Origin: Undaria pinnatifida
Lineage: Eukaryota > Sar > Phaeophyceae > Laminariales > Alariaceae
Direction: 5' to 3'
Length of the DNA stretch: 64,000 nt
Assembly: GCA_012845835.1 (NCBI GenBank)
Contig: JABAKD010000025.1
Coordinates: 10,049,779 to 10,113,778, forward strand
Both the position numbers and the translations under genes were made by a program. Of this stretch, positions 29,364 through 39,729 are shown in pieces; position 1 is the first letter of the stretch, and every line of letters begins with the position of its first letter. The notes below the pieces were generated by a model. It was given only the letters and a program-made list of their open reading frames with translations, did no database searches and was not told the origin of the DNA.

Positions 29364-29525
29364 AGGTGGGGTAAAGCGGTTTGTAAACCTTTTTATCGCT
29401 GCTGGGAGCTGTGTGTATCGGCCGGAGTATCGGCAAGTGCGATCGTATTTGAGCGACAAGAAAAATATCGTGCACTACGGACATAGACAAGTACTTCAAT
29501 GTATGACCGTGCTGCACGCGTGTGA

Positions 29526-29648
29526 CTGGCACACCTCCTCACGGTGCACTCCGGACACATCTCCTACCTCGGCCTCCGCGTCACGTTGCTTCCTGACGTG
29601 GCCGGTGCTGACAGCGTCAACATACTTTCGTCGTATTTTCCGCTCTGA
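29526..29648 (+). CDS. Exon candidate
   Basis: The frame from 29526 reads LAHLLTVHSGHISYLGLRVT, LLPDVAGADSVNILSSYFPL and stops at 29646-29648. It is strongly protein-like. No clean AG was found directly upstream; a frame one base off (29263-29540) is open and may belong to the same exon if a base is missing near 29540. Unrecognised. Confidence 0.4.
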   Translation: MAHLLTVHSGHISYLGLRVTLLPDVAGADSVNILSSYFPL

Positions 29649-30156
29649 AGCTGCAAAGCCGTTTGATAATCACGTAACAGCAAAACAATGCGCGCACCAT
29701 TTTTGTCGCCTGCGGTTGAACAAGCTGCGCGGCACGCAAAAACGCGTGTTGCGCTGCTGCTGAGCGCAGCACGCCTTCCGGGCGTCTTTTGCGACCAAAA
29801 CAGCAAATTCCGACGAAACCGCTGAACGACCGCGCAACAAACAGCACGACAGGTCTTGACAATCAATGACCTCTGGCCTCGTTGAACCAGCGGCAGCACA
29901 AAACGAGGAGTGCAGTCTTACCATCGAGTGTGTGCGTGCCGCATACGGTACGTAGTCCACGCTGATTGGGTGCTGACTAGGTTGGGCCCACGTTAGGATA
30001 GGGGCTTGAGCGCCTAATTTCTTCTCGGCCTCCCTGGCTGTGGAGCTCTATCGTATACCTTACCCCAATAACCGATTTTGTTTAATTGTTTTTTTAGTTA
30101 AGAGTAACCATTACGGCCATGGACTCGAGGTGTTTCGTCTAAACCCATACCTGCAG

Positions 30157-30250
30157 CCACTGTCGTGATGCTCCGATCGCACGTGCTGCGGGTTGTGCGT
30201 GTCCTTGTGAGGGATAAAGGTCGGCGACTCGAAACTGACTCTGAGAAGTT
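30157..30250 (+). CDS. Internal exon candidate
   Basis: Acceptor taaacccatacctgcag, two lead bases, then TVVMLRSHVLRVVRVLVRDK, GRRLETDSEKL. Donors GTGAGG (30214, phase 0) or GTGACC (30251) are possible; the first would join in phase to the exon at 31034. The segment is basic and beta/helix-like, not recognised. Confidence 0.45.
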
Positions 30251-31033
30251 GTGACCGTGGAGCCCCCCCCGATTGACCGTCCCATCATGAACGCGACGAT
30301 CGAGGTTTGCCTATTTTTTTTACCGAGACTTCTCTCGCCCGAAGAGCCCTACACCTTGCCCCCCCCTTCCGAAAAAAGAGTGATTTTTTTAGAATATTGA
30401 CAAGTGCAACGTGATGAACAGACTCATGACCTAGTCGAAAAATAAATAAATAAATAATAACGTTAGAGGGGTTCCACTACCAAAAAAAAGAAAACATGAA
30501 GAATTTAGTTAGACTAGATCTTTCATGCAGGTGTGTGTGGTCTTTTTTTTTTTTTTTTTTTTTTAACAGGGGAAAAATTCGCGATGCACGTACGGTCCAA
30601 ATAATTTAGACCATACAAGTATCCGTAATAGAGACGCACTGTTGCTTTTGCTCTTTGAAGCCGAAAGCGAGCAGCAAACCAGAAGAATCAAACAGGTACA
30701 TCATTAGTTAATGTAACAACTGCTATCCCTACCGTGGGAGGACTCGGCACTTCACACCGAAACCACGTAATCACAGCAGCTTCACAGCAGGTTTACCGGA
30801 GCGCAGAACGTAGCACGCCGAGGAGGGAGCGCGGAGCAAAAACAAAAGCGGCATTCTGAAACGCGCGGCGAAGCCCCATCTTGAGCGGTATAACTTCCCT
30901 TTTTTTTGGTTCTAGTTACTACAACAGCTTGGCTCTTGGCTGCGAGTCGGCCGTACGTTGTTTCTACTCTCGCGGGTTGTAAATGCCGGGGGTAGTTCTA
31001 CTGCTCCTGCTGTCTAGCACCAGGTCTTGACAG
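30251..31033. other. Probable intron; repeats, one weak exon
   Basis: 30360-30600 contains B-like words (GATGAACAGACTCATGACCTAG), a T-run (30541-30564) and A-rich DNA. 30690-30760 has the family 'CATTAGTTAATGTAACAACTGC', 'TACCGTGGGAGGACTC' (see 36.1 and 58.8 kb). 30794-30864 after cagcttcacagcag reads VYRSAERSTPRRERGAKTKA then stops; weak. Confidence 0.4.
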
Positions 31034-31400
31034 CGTCATGGCGTCGGCAAGCGGGAGGGGCGGCCCCCATACCCCAAGCAGTGTGAGGCACTCGTCGCGG
31101 CACAGGACGCCTTCGAGCAGGAACTAGTCTGGGGGTTACGGGACGCGGGAGCAGGCCGGACGGGGCGGTGGGCGGGTCAGCGTAGTAGGCAAAAGGCCTG
31201 GAAAAAGCAAGCCTTCGCCCCGACGATGGTGTTCTGTCCAGCCAGCAAGCCTCCTTCTGCGACTTGCTTTCGGAGCCGGACGCCTCCGGGACGGCCGCGG
31301 AGGACGGGGAGGAGGGGGGAGGTGGGGATGGCGAGGACGAAGCGGTTGCTGGGGCTGGTGCCATCGTGGATAGGGCTTTCGGGGGATTGTGTACTTTTTT
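31034..31400 (+). CDS. Exon of an acidic protein, frame broken at an A-run
   Basis: Acceptor ggtcttgacag opens RHGVGKREGRPPYPKQCEAL, VAAQDAFEQELVWGLRDAG. From about 31200 the convincing frame is the next one: KASLRPDDGVLSSQQASFCD, LLSEPDASGTAAEDGEEGGG, GDGEDEAVAGAGAIVDRAFG. The change falls at GGAAAAAGC (31199-31207), where one extra or missing A would join them. No intron of sensible length fits. This is either a sequencing indel or a true frameshift. The second half is Asp/Glu/Gly-rich and probably disordered. Confidence 0.55.
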
Positions 31401-31789
31401 TGACGTTGTATTTATAGCTGCTCTGTATGGGACATGCCGGGCTTGTGCTCGGTTCCATTTTATTAAATGTGCGTGCTTGCGTCGATGGCTGGTGTTGTTT
31501 ATTCAAGTGCGCGCGTGCGTTTCATACAGATCAAATAGGGCTTGTTAGGGTTTTGTGCCGAATTGTTCGAGTTTTGAAGGGTTTTTCAAATTTTTCATGA
31601 TGAGTAGATTGGGTTTAAACTATTTGACGAGGTCAAATTAAGCAAAAAAAAGAAAGCCGTGGTGGAAATTCACGCAGAACAACTATTAATAGATAGAGGC
31701 GGTCACTTCTCCCCCCCCCCCCCCCCCGGTCTCTTTTAGTGGAAACCCTACTATTTTGTAAAAAGCAACAACGAGCATTCCGACGATTT

Positions 31790-32440
31790 GGGGCAACAAC
31801 CCCTTCAGAGCCCCAAAACTTTTCCCCACACTAATTTCAAGTAGTTTGTCCCCAAGCGCGGCCTTTTCAGTTGTCAAGGCGTTCAGGAGCCACGCCCTTC
31901 ACAAAATACCGTGGGCTAAGACTAAGATGTGCTAATTTTATCGTAGCACGTATTCCGTGGCCAAAAACGGTCGCAAAATAACAGAAATGGCAGTATGCGG
32001 GTGGTTTGTTACGTTAAGACGGGTGTAGCGATTGAGGTAGCTCTTTCTGAAAACTTGTTCTTTCGCTTTTCTCGATGACGGGGCTCCTTTAAACCCGTTC
32101 AAAAAATAGCCGGAAACGCCTTTCTTTTTTTTTGCTTTTCGCAACAATATGAACGATTTTCTTGTAACGCCCAGGACATGGGTTCTGGTCATCGAGTTGA
32201 GCACTTGTTTTTTTTTTTCTCCCCTCGTGATATTTTTTGTTCGCGCGTGTGTGGGAGAGAGATGCACAGAAAATCCTCAAGAAATAAACCTCAGAAAACA
32301 GAGAAGGGTGTGCCTCTACAAACTGTTGTAGCATGCGTGTCTTAAACGCCTATGCAGCTGGAAACCCGTTGTTGGGACGATGATACTTGGAATTAGTGTG
32401 GGGAGGGGTTTTGGAGGCTTTGAAGGGGTTAAGTGCCGTA
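31790..32440. mobile_element. Family I - MITE B - family I cluster
   Basis: 31795-31890 is family I (minus). 31920-31960 has a B end (ATCGTAGCACGTATTCC). 32050-32341 has the B words 'CGATGACGGGGCTCC', 'CGCCCAGGACATGGG' and TGTTGTAGCATGCGTGTC. 32345-32440 is family I (plus). Confidence 0.65.
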
Positions 32441-32576
32441 CGATGTCAGAAGCGGTTTCGCCCAGGATAATTATAGTAACTCTGTCGGAGGACAATGTTG
32501 CAGCCCATCTATCTGGAGTTGCACGTTCCTTCCCACGAACAGATACGCATGTGTGTGTGTGATACGTCTGTTTCAG

Positions 32577-32784
32577 GTGCCGCCTTCACGTGTCGGTGGA
32601 GGATCTGAAACGGCTGTTTTCAGACGATCTGGAAAAACTGCTGGTGGGCCGGAAAGGGGAGATGGTGCAGGAGTTCGTAAAGATGCTCTACTTCGATTAC
32701 ACCCTGGAGACGGAGGCAAGAAAAAATGATAAAAAGAAGAAAAAAAGCGAAATAATAATACTGCAGCAATGCGACGGCCAATGA
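32577..32784 (+). CDS. Terminal exon, helical Lys/Glu-rich protein end
   Basis: Acceptor tacgtctgtttcag, one lead base, then CRLHVSVEDLKRLFSDDLEK, LLVGRKGEMVQEFVKMLYFD, YTLETEARKNDKKKKKSEII, ILQQCDGQ and TGA (32782-32784). The amphipathic helical pattern and normal composition make this one of the clearest coding stretches in the window. If GTAAAG at 32672 were used as a donor (phase 0), it could continue into the exon at 34168, but the coding quality beyond that point argues for read-through to the stop. It would close the exon group that begins at 26.97 kb. No domain recognised. Confidence 0.6.
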
Positions 32785-32869
32785 TTTAACCCCCCTTTTT
32801 TTTTACTGCTTCACTTCGCAAGGTATACTTCTCCCTCTTACACGACAAACGCTAGTGAACATTTTTCTT

Positions 32870-33010
32870 GAAAAGCGTACTGCGATGATAAAGGTCTCGC
32901 CTTCGGGCTTTATTATTTTATTTTTTTTCCGAACGACGCGGCTCCTTAACTAAAAATCGTCGGGATGCGCCATTCTTTTTTCCCCCCCAATATAAAGTAT
33001 TCTTTTCGTG
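32870..33010 (+). mobile_element. MITE family B left part
   Basis: 'GCGTACTGCGATGATAAAGG', 'CGAACGACGCGGCTCC' and 'AAAATCGTCGGGATGCG' match the B left half. Confidence 0.5.
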
Positions 33011-33565
33011 CCTGGACCATGGGCTCGGTCATGCGGTTGCACCTTCGGCTTTTACTCATGATAGGTTTTCGCCTGAGAAACAAAAGGGTTAGGAGCCTTA
33101 GAAACGAGAAGGTTAACCTCTCCCGCGGCATGTGGCCGTTCTTTCTACCCAACGACATCGTCAGTACACCCAGTGTCCGTGCCGATTCTTTGTCCCAAAA
33201 AGACACAGCTTCTGTGGTCACAGCCTGTGAGACAGTGGAAAACCCAAAGCAAACGCAATTCATCTGGGCAAAGCAAGTGAAATGCTAGCGTACCGGGTAG
33301 GAGAACGCAAAAAAACAAGGCAGACCATAAAAATAAAAAACATATAATAATACCTAAAACAATAAAAAAAATAGAAACAGTCTGCAGGAGTTCTGAAAAA
33401 TATGATGCAAGAAGAAACATAAAAGGCTGCAAGAAGAGCGAGATGCGTGCCGAGTACAATTCATCAGAGTTCATCGATTGAATCATTAGCAGTATGAACT
33501 ACAGTAAGTCATACCATTTCAAGCCATTAACCGGTACAGCATAATCAATTATTCCATGTACAAAT
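33011..33565. other. No firm gene
   Basis: The plus frame 32965-33288 ends with VRADSLSQKDTASVVTACET and a stop, which is mildly coding-like but lacks a splice signal and starts inside a MITE. 33300-33420 is A-rich. Confidence 0.35.
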
Positions 33566-33710
33566 TGCAAAAGGTTAACCAGTACCTTACCCAAACTAAG
33601 CCTTATAACACTCTCCCCCCCTGAAACGGCGGGATATAGCAGGTCGGCCGGATATACCGGCGGACCTGTCAATATCCATTCGTTGAAATGAACTAGGTAC
33701 TGTGCATCCG
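33566..33710 (-). mobile_element. SINE family D fragment, minus
   Basis: 'ATTGCAAAAGGTTAACCAGTACC', 'CCCAAACTAAGCCTTATAAC', 'CCCTGAAACGGCGGGATA' and 'GGTCGGCCGGATATACC' match D copies at 7680, 49990 and 50090. Confidence 0.65.
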
Positions 33711-34167
33711 TACAACCGGTTCACCCAAACGCATGATACGTACTCGATTCCTGGGCAGCATGTTTACGCAGTAAGCGTACTCTGCATCGCCCAACGGAGT
33801 CAGGCTGAACCAGCACCTCTTCTATTAGCGCCGGGAGGTGTACGGTAATTGCTTCCTTTCGACAGGTAATTGGCCGTTTTGGTATGGTAGGATGGCGTTT
33901 AAATATTCGGGGATGTCAGGAGACGGGGAGACTCTGCCCCCTCGTCTCAGTGGTCATCATCGACCCTGAAGGAAGAGAGAGGGAGATAGTTGTTTTCGAT
34001 GTTAGAGGGAGACAATACATGCATGAATTTTCACCCATTATCATAAACCCCGACACCACGACAAAATAAAAAAATTAGTGCGCACTGTTCCAAGTGTGCA
34101 TCATCAGCTCATTCATACAACAACAGTCGCACGCGTACTCGATGCCTCGACGACCCCTTTCTTTTAG

Positions 34168-36616
34168 GAGGCAGACTCCGCGTTACCGGGCGGAGTTAGA
34201 CTGAGACAACACCTTTACTCCGACCGAGAGCCGTGGTCGTGCCTGGAAGAGCGCCGCGAGGGGGACTACGACATTCACTGGGAACTCAGGGATACCACCG
34301 TCATAAACAATAGCCGCTCGGCTTCCCCGACACGGTCTATTGATAGCTGCCCCTCTTCCTTCTCTACCGCTGCCGAATCAACCATGGCTGATACAGTTAC
34401 GGCTGATCCAACCATGTCTGATCCAACGATGGCTGATACTTTGGTGGTTCACAATACCTCCATGGCTGATTCAACCGCAGCGGTGGCTCTCGATTCAACC
34501 AGTGCTGTGAATCTCGAATCGATCGAGGCTGATTCAACCAAGGATCATTCATACATGGCTGCGATTCTCGACTCAAACATGGCTGCGCCCCCCGACTCAG
34601 CCAAGGAAGATTTAGCTATGCCCGTAACACGCGACTCAGCCATGGATAATTCAACCAAGGCTGATTCAACGAAGCTTAACTTGGCTATGGCTGTGGCTTC
34701 TGATTCAGCCATGGCAGTGAATAAGGATTCAACCATGGATGATGTAACCACGGATATGACTCCCAGCTCAATCATGGTTGATCCAATCATTGATGCGGCT
34801 TCCGAACCACTAGATGTAGATCTCGATTCAGCCTTGGTTGATTCGACCAATGGTGACTTAGCGAAAGCTGGTTCACCCATGGATGCGGCAGTCGATTCAA
34901 TCACGGCTCTGGCTCTAGAATCAACTATGGCTGATTCAGCCATAGCTGTGTTGAAGGAAGCGGAGGCACTCTCGCAGAACCCGGAAGACACCTCGGAAAG
35001 GGGGTTCGAAGCAGTGGAGTTGGAGGGGAGGAGAGGGATGCAGGTTGGTGAGAGCGAAGCAGAAGTCAAAGAGATTACCAAGGACACGCAACACGGGGTG
35101 AAAGAAGATGTGGAGCCTGAGACGGGGGGAGATTCGCAGAACTTTGAGAGTGCAGCAGTAGTTGCAGAAGCCGTCGATTCCAACTCGAAAAACGGTCACA
35201 GTAGCACCTGCAGCAGTTTGCGGATGCCGCCGGACGAGCGCGCCGTTTGGGTCATCCAACGGCTTCGTGTTAGTGGAAACCACAACGTTGTGGACGTGAC
35301 CGCGGGGGACGATGAAAAGGGCGCGGGCCTTGCCGGGGGGCGGGTACCTACCGGGGTGGTTGCGGAGGGCGGCGCTTGTTCGTCTCGGCCTCAAGCGGCA
35401 CCTCCTGCCTCTCCGAAAAAAACGCGCGCTCGGATTGTTCTTGGTGAGTGCTACGATTGTAGTTGTGCTTGCCGCCCGACTGAATGCATTATAAGAAACG
35501 CGACGAACTAGCAGAAATTGAACACCACTACAAATGCGTAAACGTATACCGGGGTATACGACAACCCAACTCGATCTGACACACACAAAAAACTCCAAAA
35601 CCAAAATACGTTAGTACGCCGCTGTACGTACATCATTCCGGGTTTGACGCTAAAAAGAAAGCCCCCAAAAGAAAAATAACAGTGCTCACCTGTTGCACAT
35701 AATCCCCCAACATAAACGGCACAGGAGCAAACGCATTTTTTGGCGCAATTGCTGCGTGCGAAGGGCATGTCTTGAGCTCCTCCTAAAGTGAGGAGTAGTA
35801 TTAGGGAAAGAAAAAACGGAGCACCTCTATCGTTCCACGCGTCGTAGGGTTGTGCGCCAAAAAAAGGTATACCTTATGGCCAGTTGAGCTCCACAAGTGC
35901 GCGGAAAGCATCGGTTGGCGCGATGATCAGTTTCGAGTACCTGGTGTGTTTTGTGTTTGGGACTGTAGAACTGTTGGTCGGGGGCTGCGCGAACGTCTGT
36001 CCTTCCTCGAAGTGCCATGCTTTTGAGATTTAGATATTAAACTCCTCGAGTTACCAATAGGAGCAGCTCAGGAACTTCTTAGAATATGCTGCACCCCTAC
36101 CGTGAGGTACACTATTAGTACATCCAACAACTGCAAACCCTACAATAGGAGGACTCTAGAATATGTTTCATCTCTACCGTGGGAGGACTCACTTGAGGAG
36201 CTCAATCGGACAGGCACAGTATTAGTTCATCCAACAACTGCAACCCCTACAGTGGGAGGACTCTAGCATATGCTTCACCTCTACCGTGGGAGGACTCACT
36301 TGAGGAGCTCAATCGGACAGGTACAATCTTAGTTCATCCAACAACTGCAACCCCCACAGTGGGAGGACTCTAGAATATGCTTCACCTCCACCGTGGGAGG
36401 ACGCACTTGAGGAGCTCAATCGGACAGGCACAGTATTAGTTCATCCAACAACTGCAACCCCCACAGTGGGAGGACTCCGTGGGAGGACTCAATTGTGCCA
36501 CCTTTACCGTTGCAGACGTCGATGACCTGTCCAGCACCCTTGTCCACCCCATCCCGGTGCCCATGCGTTCATCTTCGCATCGTAACCTCTATGGGACCTC
36601 GGAGGGAAACAGTTGA
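34168..36616 (+). CDS. Acidic repeat protein: large exon plus short downstream exon
   Basis: Exon 34168-35443 starts after a textbook acceptor (gacccctttcttttag) with EADSALPGGVRLRQHLYSDR, EPWSCLEERREGDYDIHWEL. It then holds about 190 residues of a degenerate five-residue pattern around A-D-S-T-M (34384-34960), followed by SEAEVKEITKDTQHGVKEDV, PDERAVWVIQRLRVSGNHNV, ASPKKTRARIVL and a GTGAGT donor with one base left. Exon 36516 (after cacctttaccgttgcag) supplies two bases and reads D-VDDLSSTLVHPIPVPMRSSS, HRNLYGTSEGNS, TGA (36614-36616). An internal GTAACC at 36578 is an alternative donor that would lead in phase to the exon at 36843. The intron contains a MITE B end, family A and the 107-bp repeat. 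No known domain; probably largely disordered. Confidence 0.68.
34384..34960 (+). repeat. Coding 15-bp minisatellite (ADSTM-type)
   Basis: GATTCAACCATGGCT units recur at multiples of 15 (with indels in multiples of 3), so the frame is kept through about 190 residues. Variants are D-S-T-M, D-S-A-M, D-P-T-M and E-S-T-M. Kept frame and mostly coding-neutral changes suggest that it is translated. Confidence 0.8.
35767..36120. mobile_element. MITE B end and family A fragment in intron
   Basis: 35772-35845 has 'TTGAGCTCCTCCTAAAGTGAGGAG', 'GGAGCACCTCTATCGTTCCACGCG'. 36038-36112 has 'AACTCCTCGAGTTACC', 'AGGAACTTCTTAGAATATGC' and 'CACCCCTACCGTG' of family A. Confidence 0.6.
36112..36495. repeat. 107-bp tandem repeat, about 3.5 copies
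   Basis: CTCAATCGGACAGG recurs at 36201, 36308 and 36415, that is every 107 bases, with 'TTAGTTCATCCAACAACTGC', 'ACAGTGGGAGGACTCTAG' and 'CACCTCTACCGTGGGAGGAC' between. Single relatives lie at 30690 and 58801. It ends just before the acceptor at 36515. Confidence 0.92.
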
Positions 36617-36842
36617 CCAAGCAAACTTACGTTTACAAAGTCGACCATTTCGAAGCAGCGCGTGCTGCTTGGGCGTTTGTTGGTGACATATTTCGGGTCC
36701 TAGCTGCAATAGTACAAGAAGCTGCACGATATGATCCCATTCGCACTGCTGCGCACTGACGAAGACGGTGGATAGCATCGCACTTGCCATGCTTTTTGTC
36801 GCCACACCCGGGCTCCTAAAATCTATAAACTGTTTTTACGTA

Positions 36843-36998
36843 GGGCGTGCATTGGGACGCGGAGGGAACCGACATCGACCGGCGAAGGGGGTTGGGGAAG
36901 GTGGTGGTATTTCAGGCGGGGGGACGAAGTCGGGAGGCAGGGTCAGGGTGAACGCTTTCACCGTGAGGGTCGACGAGTACAAGGAAGAGCTCCGGCAG
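36843..36998 (+). CDS. Internal exon (gene C, exon 1 seen)
   Basis: The AG may be at 36842 (tttttacgtag) or at 36915 (ggtggtatttcag); both give two lead bases. The secure part reads GGTKSGGRVRVNAFTVRVDE, YKEELRQ and ends at CAG|GTGCGT in phase 0. It joins in phase to the exon at 37540, where the predicted helix continues (EYKEELRQ-VEATKAAKLQAW). Upstream of 36916 the frame is Gly/Arg-rich and less certain. Unrecognised family. Confidence 0.52.
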
Positions 36999-37159
36999 GT
37001 GCGTCGCTGGAGACACCTCACCGTTGTTGTCGACACATTGGTTGAGGGGTCACTTCGGAGGACACGACGGTATCGGCCCTAAGTCCAACCCAACCACACC
37101 TAGGTCGTGGGCGTGGGCATCGGGTCGCACATTCCAGCTTACCCAAAACGATTATTCGG

Positions 37160-37325
37160 GTAGGGTATAGAGGTCCGTAACCCCTGTTAGAGCCCCAGTT
37201 TCCCTCCCTATTCTAACTTCAAGTAATTTTATTCCCAAAAAGGGTTTCCACTCGTGAAGGCGTTAAGCCAAGAACCTTGCAGGGAAGATCTTGGTGCCTC
37301 TCTACCGTAGCGTGCATCCCAAGGG
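37160..37325 (-). repeat. Family I copy and MITE B end in intron
   Basis: 'AGAGCCCCAGTTTCCCTCCC', 'TCAAGTAATTTTATTCCC', 'GGGTTTCCACTCGTGAAGGC' is family I. 'TGCCTCTCTACCGTAGCGTGC' is a B-type end. Confidence 0.6.
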
Positions 37326-37539
37326 TGCCTAGTTACGGGCTTGGTAGGCCAAGAAAGGCTTCGCGAGGGTGTGACTGTTGTCGGAATCGACGGTAAGGCT
37401 AGCGGAATCTTGAGGGGTTTATGATGTTGCTTTTGCTATGTTATCTACCTAGATGAAGCTGGGTGTTGTGCTACAACCGGATTCTAACCTACGCGCCCGC
37501 CTCCGACAACCGTAATTACACGGCACGCTTCAACGAAAG

Positions 37540-37688
37540 GTGGAAGCCACGAAGGCCGCCAAGCTGCAGGCATGGCTGGCCATCAAGACGCGGTTCCGAG
37601 GCCTCACGCTGGGCACCGTAACTCGCGTGTCCGGCCGACTCCTATCCCTCATGGTCTACGAACTTCCCGAGCAGCCAGGAAACTTGAG
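37540..37688 (+). CDS. Internal exon (gene C)
   Basis: AG at 37538-37539 (cttcaacgaaag), phase 0, frame VEATKAAKLQAWLAIKTRFR, GLTLGTVTRVSGRLLSLMVY, ELPEQPGNL, ending AG|GTGGGC with two bases left. The first half is a basic amphipathic helix and the second half alternates like beta strands. The donor is moderate. It fits the next exon (37985), which needs one base. It is one of the most convincing coding stretches here, but of no family I know. Confidence 0.6.
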
Positions 37689-37794
37689 GTGGGCGACAAA
37701 ACATGGAGTGGTAGGGGTTGCGCTTTTTGAGGCCAAACGTTTCTGCCCGGTTGGGCTTTTCAAGTGCGTGCCTGTCGGTTAGTATGATGATCTG

Positions 37795-37940
37795 GGACTA
37801 GCGCATAGAATTGTTTGTGGGGTTGCGCGAACGAACGCCTTCCAAGCCATGCATGGGTTGATGGTGATACCAAGCTCCTCATGTTAGGAACTCCAAAAAT
37901 TCTTCGAATCCGCTGCATGTGCCCAGCATGGGCGGACACT
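37795..37940 (+). repeat. Dispersed family A copy
   Basis: 'GCGCATAGAATTGTTTG', 'GCGCGAACGAACGCCTTCC', 'AAGCTCCTCATGTTAGGAAC' and 'CGCTGCATGTGCCCAGCATG'. It ends just before the next exon's acceptor region. Confidence 0.7.
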
Positions 37941-37984
37941 CCATGATCTTATGCAACCATTCCTTGGTGGTTTGTGCTGAGCAG

Positions 37985-38080
37985 CTATATACCTGGGGTG
38001 AAACACAAGGTTCCCCTCCGGGATGTGATTGGGTTGACATCTCGGGGGCGTCGGGAGCTGCAAAGGGGAAGCACAGACAG
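37985..38080 (+). CDS. Internal exon (gene C)
   Basis: Acceptor tggtttgtgctgagcag, one lead base, frame YIPGVKHKVPLRDVIGLTSR, GRRELQRGSTD, donor CAG|GTGTTT with two bases left (96 bases in all). It joins in phase to 37688 (L-S-YIPG) and to the exon at 40419 (D-R-IIF). Another frame gives an RCC1-like LYTWGE, but family A sequence precedes it and the phase is wrong, so I prefer this reading. Confidence 0.5.
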
Positions 38081-38351
38081 GTGTTTCTACGAGAGCTTAC
38101 ACACAAAACTGGTACCTGGTCTTGATGTGACCATAATAATTGTCTTGAAAACTATTGTGTGTATACGATATACATTTATGTGAGAAATCAGAAGTTTTTG
38201 CCACCTCGCAAGTATCGGTCAAGCAACGCCGACCAGCACAAAACGAGTTTTAATGGTTAGCTTTTGATATAGCATTTGGAATTTCAGCTTCAAATAATTG
38301 GGACATTTTTCACGAGTCAGATCGCTTCTTGCGGGTCGTGTTGAGCCCAGG

Positions 38352-38940
38352 TGACCGACCCGACCCGACCCGACCCGACCCGACCCGACCCGACCCGACC
38401 CGACCCGACCCGACCCGACCCGACCCGACCCGACCCGACCCGACCCGATCCGACCCGACCCGACCCGACCCGACCCGACCCGACCCGACCCGACCCGACC
38501 CGACCCGACCCGACCCGACCCGACCCGACCCGACCCGACCCGACCCGACCCGACCCGACCCGACCCGACCCGACCCGACCCGACCCGACCCGACCCGACC
38601 CGACCCGACCCGACCCGACCCGACCCGACCCGACCCGACCCGACCCGACCCGACCCGACCCGACCCGACCCGACCCGACCCGACCCGACCCGACCCGACC
38701 CGACCCGACCCGACCCGACCCGACCCGACCCGACCCGACCCGACCCGACCGACCCGACCCGACCCGACCCGACCCGACCCGACCCGACCCGACCCGACCC
38801 GACCCGACCCGACCCGACCCGACCCGACCCGACCCGACCCGACCCAACCGGACCCGACACGACACGACACGACCCGATGCGACCCAATGCGACCCGACCC
38901 GATCCGACACGACACGAAACGACCCGACCCGAACCGTGAG
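38352..38940. repeat. CCCGA pentanucleotide array (array 3), longest
   Basis: About 110 CCCGA/CGACC units with one T variant (38450), one 4-base unit (38745-38755) that shifts the phase, and a decayed right edge (ACGACACGACACGACC). The flanks carry TTTTTCACGAGTCAG on the left and 'GAGAGTTCGACCACATCCTG' on the right, as at the other arrays. It lies in the intron 38081-40418. Confidence 0.98.
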
Positions 38941-39040
38941 AGTTCGACCACATCCTGACCCGACTCAACTCGACCCACGAAGGTTAAAGAAAAAACTGGT
39001 CCGACGCGTGGGCCGGATCGTGACCCCTAATAAGCCCTGA

Positions 39041-39395
39041 AAAGTTGGTATGCGAAACCCTTGCTATGTAAGCACGCTCAAATTACTGCACTACGTTTTA
39101 GCGGCTTTCCGATGTATAAAAATGCTTGTTTATTAACACGACCATGCCACCAGACGCGCCCGAAACATACTATTCATGTATATGGCACAGCACGTGTGTA
39201 TCAATTGTACGCCATTTTGATACGGCGCATAACTTTTTTTGGTGTCGAGAGCACCACTTGTTACATGCTTCGAAGCCGTGAATCACGAGATATCATAGGG
39301 GTCGAAGCGCCCTGTTGACCACGGCTACGGTGAAGGAAGCACCGTTGGGTCCATTCGTTTCAATGGTACAGGGTCACTCGCGCGAATGGGTGCCC
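39041..39395. other. No recognised gene
   Basis: An open frame (39061-39318) lacks support. 39362-39385 contains GGTACAGGGTCACTCGCGCGAAT, which resembles one palindromic end of family C. Confidence 0.4.
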
Positions 39396-39398
39396 CAG

Positions 39399-39609
39399 AG
39401 CGTTGCAAACGGCAGACGTTTGGGCTCTCTACGCTTGCCGAACAAGCCTCCGTCGTTTTCTGTTACGCTGCTCGGAATGAAGTTGGGATATCTAATCCCT
39501 ATCTTGACCTTTCCCTGCTTTTTATCTTCCCCACCATCCTCTCGTCGAGATGGTATTCGAGTTTGTCAATATTGTGCGGAGTGGAGAGCCTTGACTCCGC
39601 GCAAGGGAG
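39399..39609 (+). CDS. Exon-like ORF with a hydrophobic segment
   Basis: From an AG at 39398 the frame reads RCKRQTFGLSTLAEQASVVF, CYAARNEVGISNPYLDLSLL, FIFPTILSSRWYSSLSILCG, VESLDSAQG to a GTGATA donor with two bases left. The hydrophobic middle could be a membrane helix. Its phase does not fit between 38080 and 40419, so it is either from another transcript, a decayed exon, or chance. No family recognised. Confidence 0.4.
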
Positions 39610-39729
39610 GTGATATCGCGTAGAGTGCATATGATCAGGCATCCCTCTAAGCAATTACATAGTATCCCCGGTGATGTCTCTAGAAATGGCCACACCAGCA
39701 AAAAAGAACAAATCCGTTCGAAGTTGCCA

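Noticed and set aside
33884-34069. ORF reading VVIIDPEGREREIVVFDVRG
   Set aside because: Attractive locally, with a usable AG at 33957, but no donor in phase with 34168 was found; left undecided.
37919-38125. RCC1-like reading (HSLVVC..LYTWGE)
   Set aside because: Its start is family A sequence, and the one-base-lead frame of the same exon fits both neighbours in phase.
38219-39040. Long ORFs on both strands (RVGSG / TRPDP repeats) over the CCCGA arrays here and at 0.1, 27.2 and 61.2 kb
   Set aside because: A 5-bp array without a stop is open in every frame; there is no independent coding signal.
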